Below are positions 15,660 through 15,766 of a stretch of DNA of 15,766 bases, piece by piece. The DNA lies in the NCBI GenBank assembly GCA_964520885.1, contig CAZFQD010000041.1, positions 1 to 15,766 on the forward strand, written 5' to 3'. The DNA comes from CAZFQD01 sp964520885 (GTDB taxonomy: Bacteria > Bacillota > Clostridia > Oscillospirales > SIG519). A program made the position numbers and the translations under genes. The notes beneath the pieces are model-generated. The model saw only the letters and a list, made by a program, of their open reading frames with translations, did not search any database and had not been told where the DNA came from. Every line of letters begins with the position of its first letter. Position 1 is the stretch's first letter.

Positions 15660-15679
15660 TACCTCGTAACATTTAAAAC

Positions 15680-15708
15680 TTGACATTTATAAAATAATAT
15701 GATAAACT
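15680..15708 (+). promoter_or_regulatory. Outward-facing promoter for a gene beyond the window
   Basis: TTGACA (15680-15685) with a 17-base AT-rich spacer and TAAACT (15703-15708; four of six to TATAAT). No ORF follows before the window ends. The -10 is weak, so this is tentative. Confidence 0.4.
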
Positions 15709-15766
15709 CTAATAGATAGTGTAAAAACTTTTATGAAAACTTCTGAAACAAACCCTTGACAGCCAA

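Larger units (their letters stand above)
15352..15669 (+). pseudogene. REP-associated tyrosine transposase (RAYT, IS200-like), C-terminally truncated
   Basis: AAAGG lies 7 bases before ATG 15352; the longer frame from 15316 only reads through the end of the previous gene. The 105 residues match the start of RAYT/TnpA-REP proteins: KRKKLRLIEYDYSNNGYYFITICTKGK (N-terminal strand and Y-F-x-T-I-C-T), then YQNLEIVKYVIMPNHIHLIIIS, whose HIH is the metal-binding HUH pair. The frame then runs into a REP palindrome and stops. The C-terminal helix with the nucleophilic Tyr (normally 40-60 residues later, in a Q-K-S-x-Y-D-H-I-I-R-like segment) is absent and not seen in the remaining bases in any frame. 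So it is an inactive fragment. A second REP palindrome is embedded upstream in the frame. Confidence 0.8.

Noticed and set aside
1..15766. CRISPR array, rRNA, tRNA or replication origin
   Set aside because: No regularly spaced direct repeats, no rRNA-like or tRNA-like sequence, and no DnaA-box cluster were seen on either strand.

Overview
The window comes from a strongly AT-rich bacterium with low-GC Gram-positive features: RpoB and RpoC of Firmicutes type without the large proteobacterial RpoC insertion, purine-rich ribosome binding sites with several TTG or GTG starts, and consensus sigma-A promoters. The XylAB, LipB and RpoBC sequence types suggest a Clostridia-class anaerobe, probably a gut fermenter. 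The class is an inference from protein character, not a database result.

Layout. (1) 1-1608: the very end of xylA followed by xylB, the two-gene route from xylose to xylulose-5-phosphate. (2) 1650-3470: a graveyard of accessory DNA. It holds the N-terminal part of a DUF5696-type protein that has lost its start and most of its length, abutting the C-terminal catalytic part of a tyrosine recombinase. A convergent minus-strand module follows. Read on its own strand it has a perfect -35/-10 promoter, a short non-coding region with a weak 46-nt periodicity, a strong hairpin, a good ribosome binding site, and a 166-codon frame with one internal stop. This is the layout of a type III (RNA-protein) toxin-antitoxin system, apparently inactivated by a point mutation. 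(3) 3442-4268: two small minus-strand membrane-protein genes, one doubtful and one convincing. (4) 4269-14381: a plus-strand housekeeping block. A UP-element-like promoter precedes rpoB and rpoC. After a 60-base folded element come a DEAD-box RNA helicase with a DbpA-type RNA-binding domain, and lipB (octanoyltransferase for lipoic acid synthesis). (5) 14415-15766: an accessory tail with a DUF5677-like protein, a C-terminally truncated REP-associated tyrosine transposase carrying two inverted copies of a palindromic REP sequence inside its own reading frame, and a promoter facing out of the window.

How it fits together. The housekeeping core (rpoBC, helicase, lipB) is probably co-directional and partly co-transcribed. 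rpoBC is not flanked by its usual ribosomal-protein neighbours (rplJL upstream, rpsL/rpsG/fusA downstream), so the ancestral cluster has been broken here. The accessory material on both sides (recombinase, decayed toxin-antitoxin module, REP transposase) is consistent with repeated insertion and decay at the edges of this core.

The strongest candidate for something new is the decayed type III toxin-antitoxin locus at 2777-3470, because its RNA half and most of its toxin are not visible to ordinary ORF calling. The structured rpoC-helicase spacer, the RpoB acidic tail and the REP-in-transposase arrangement are secondary.
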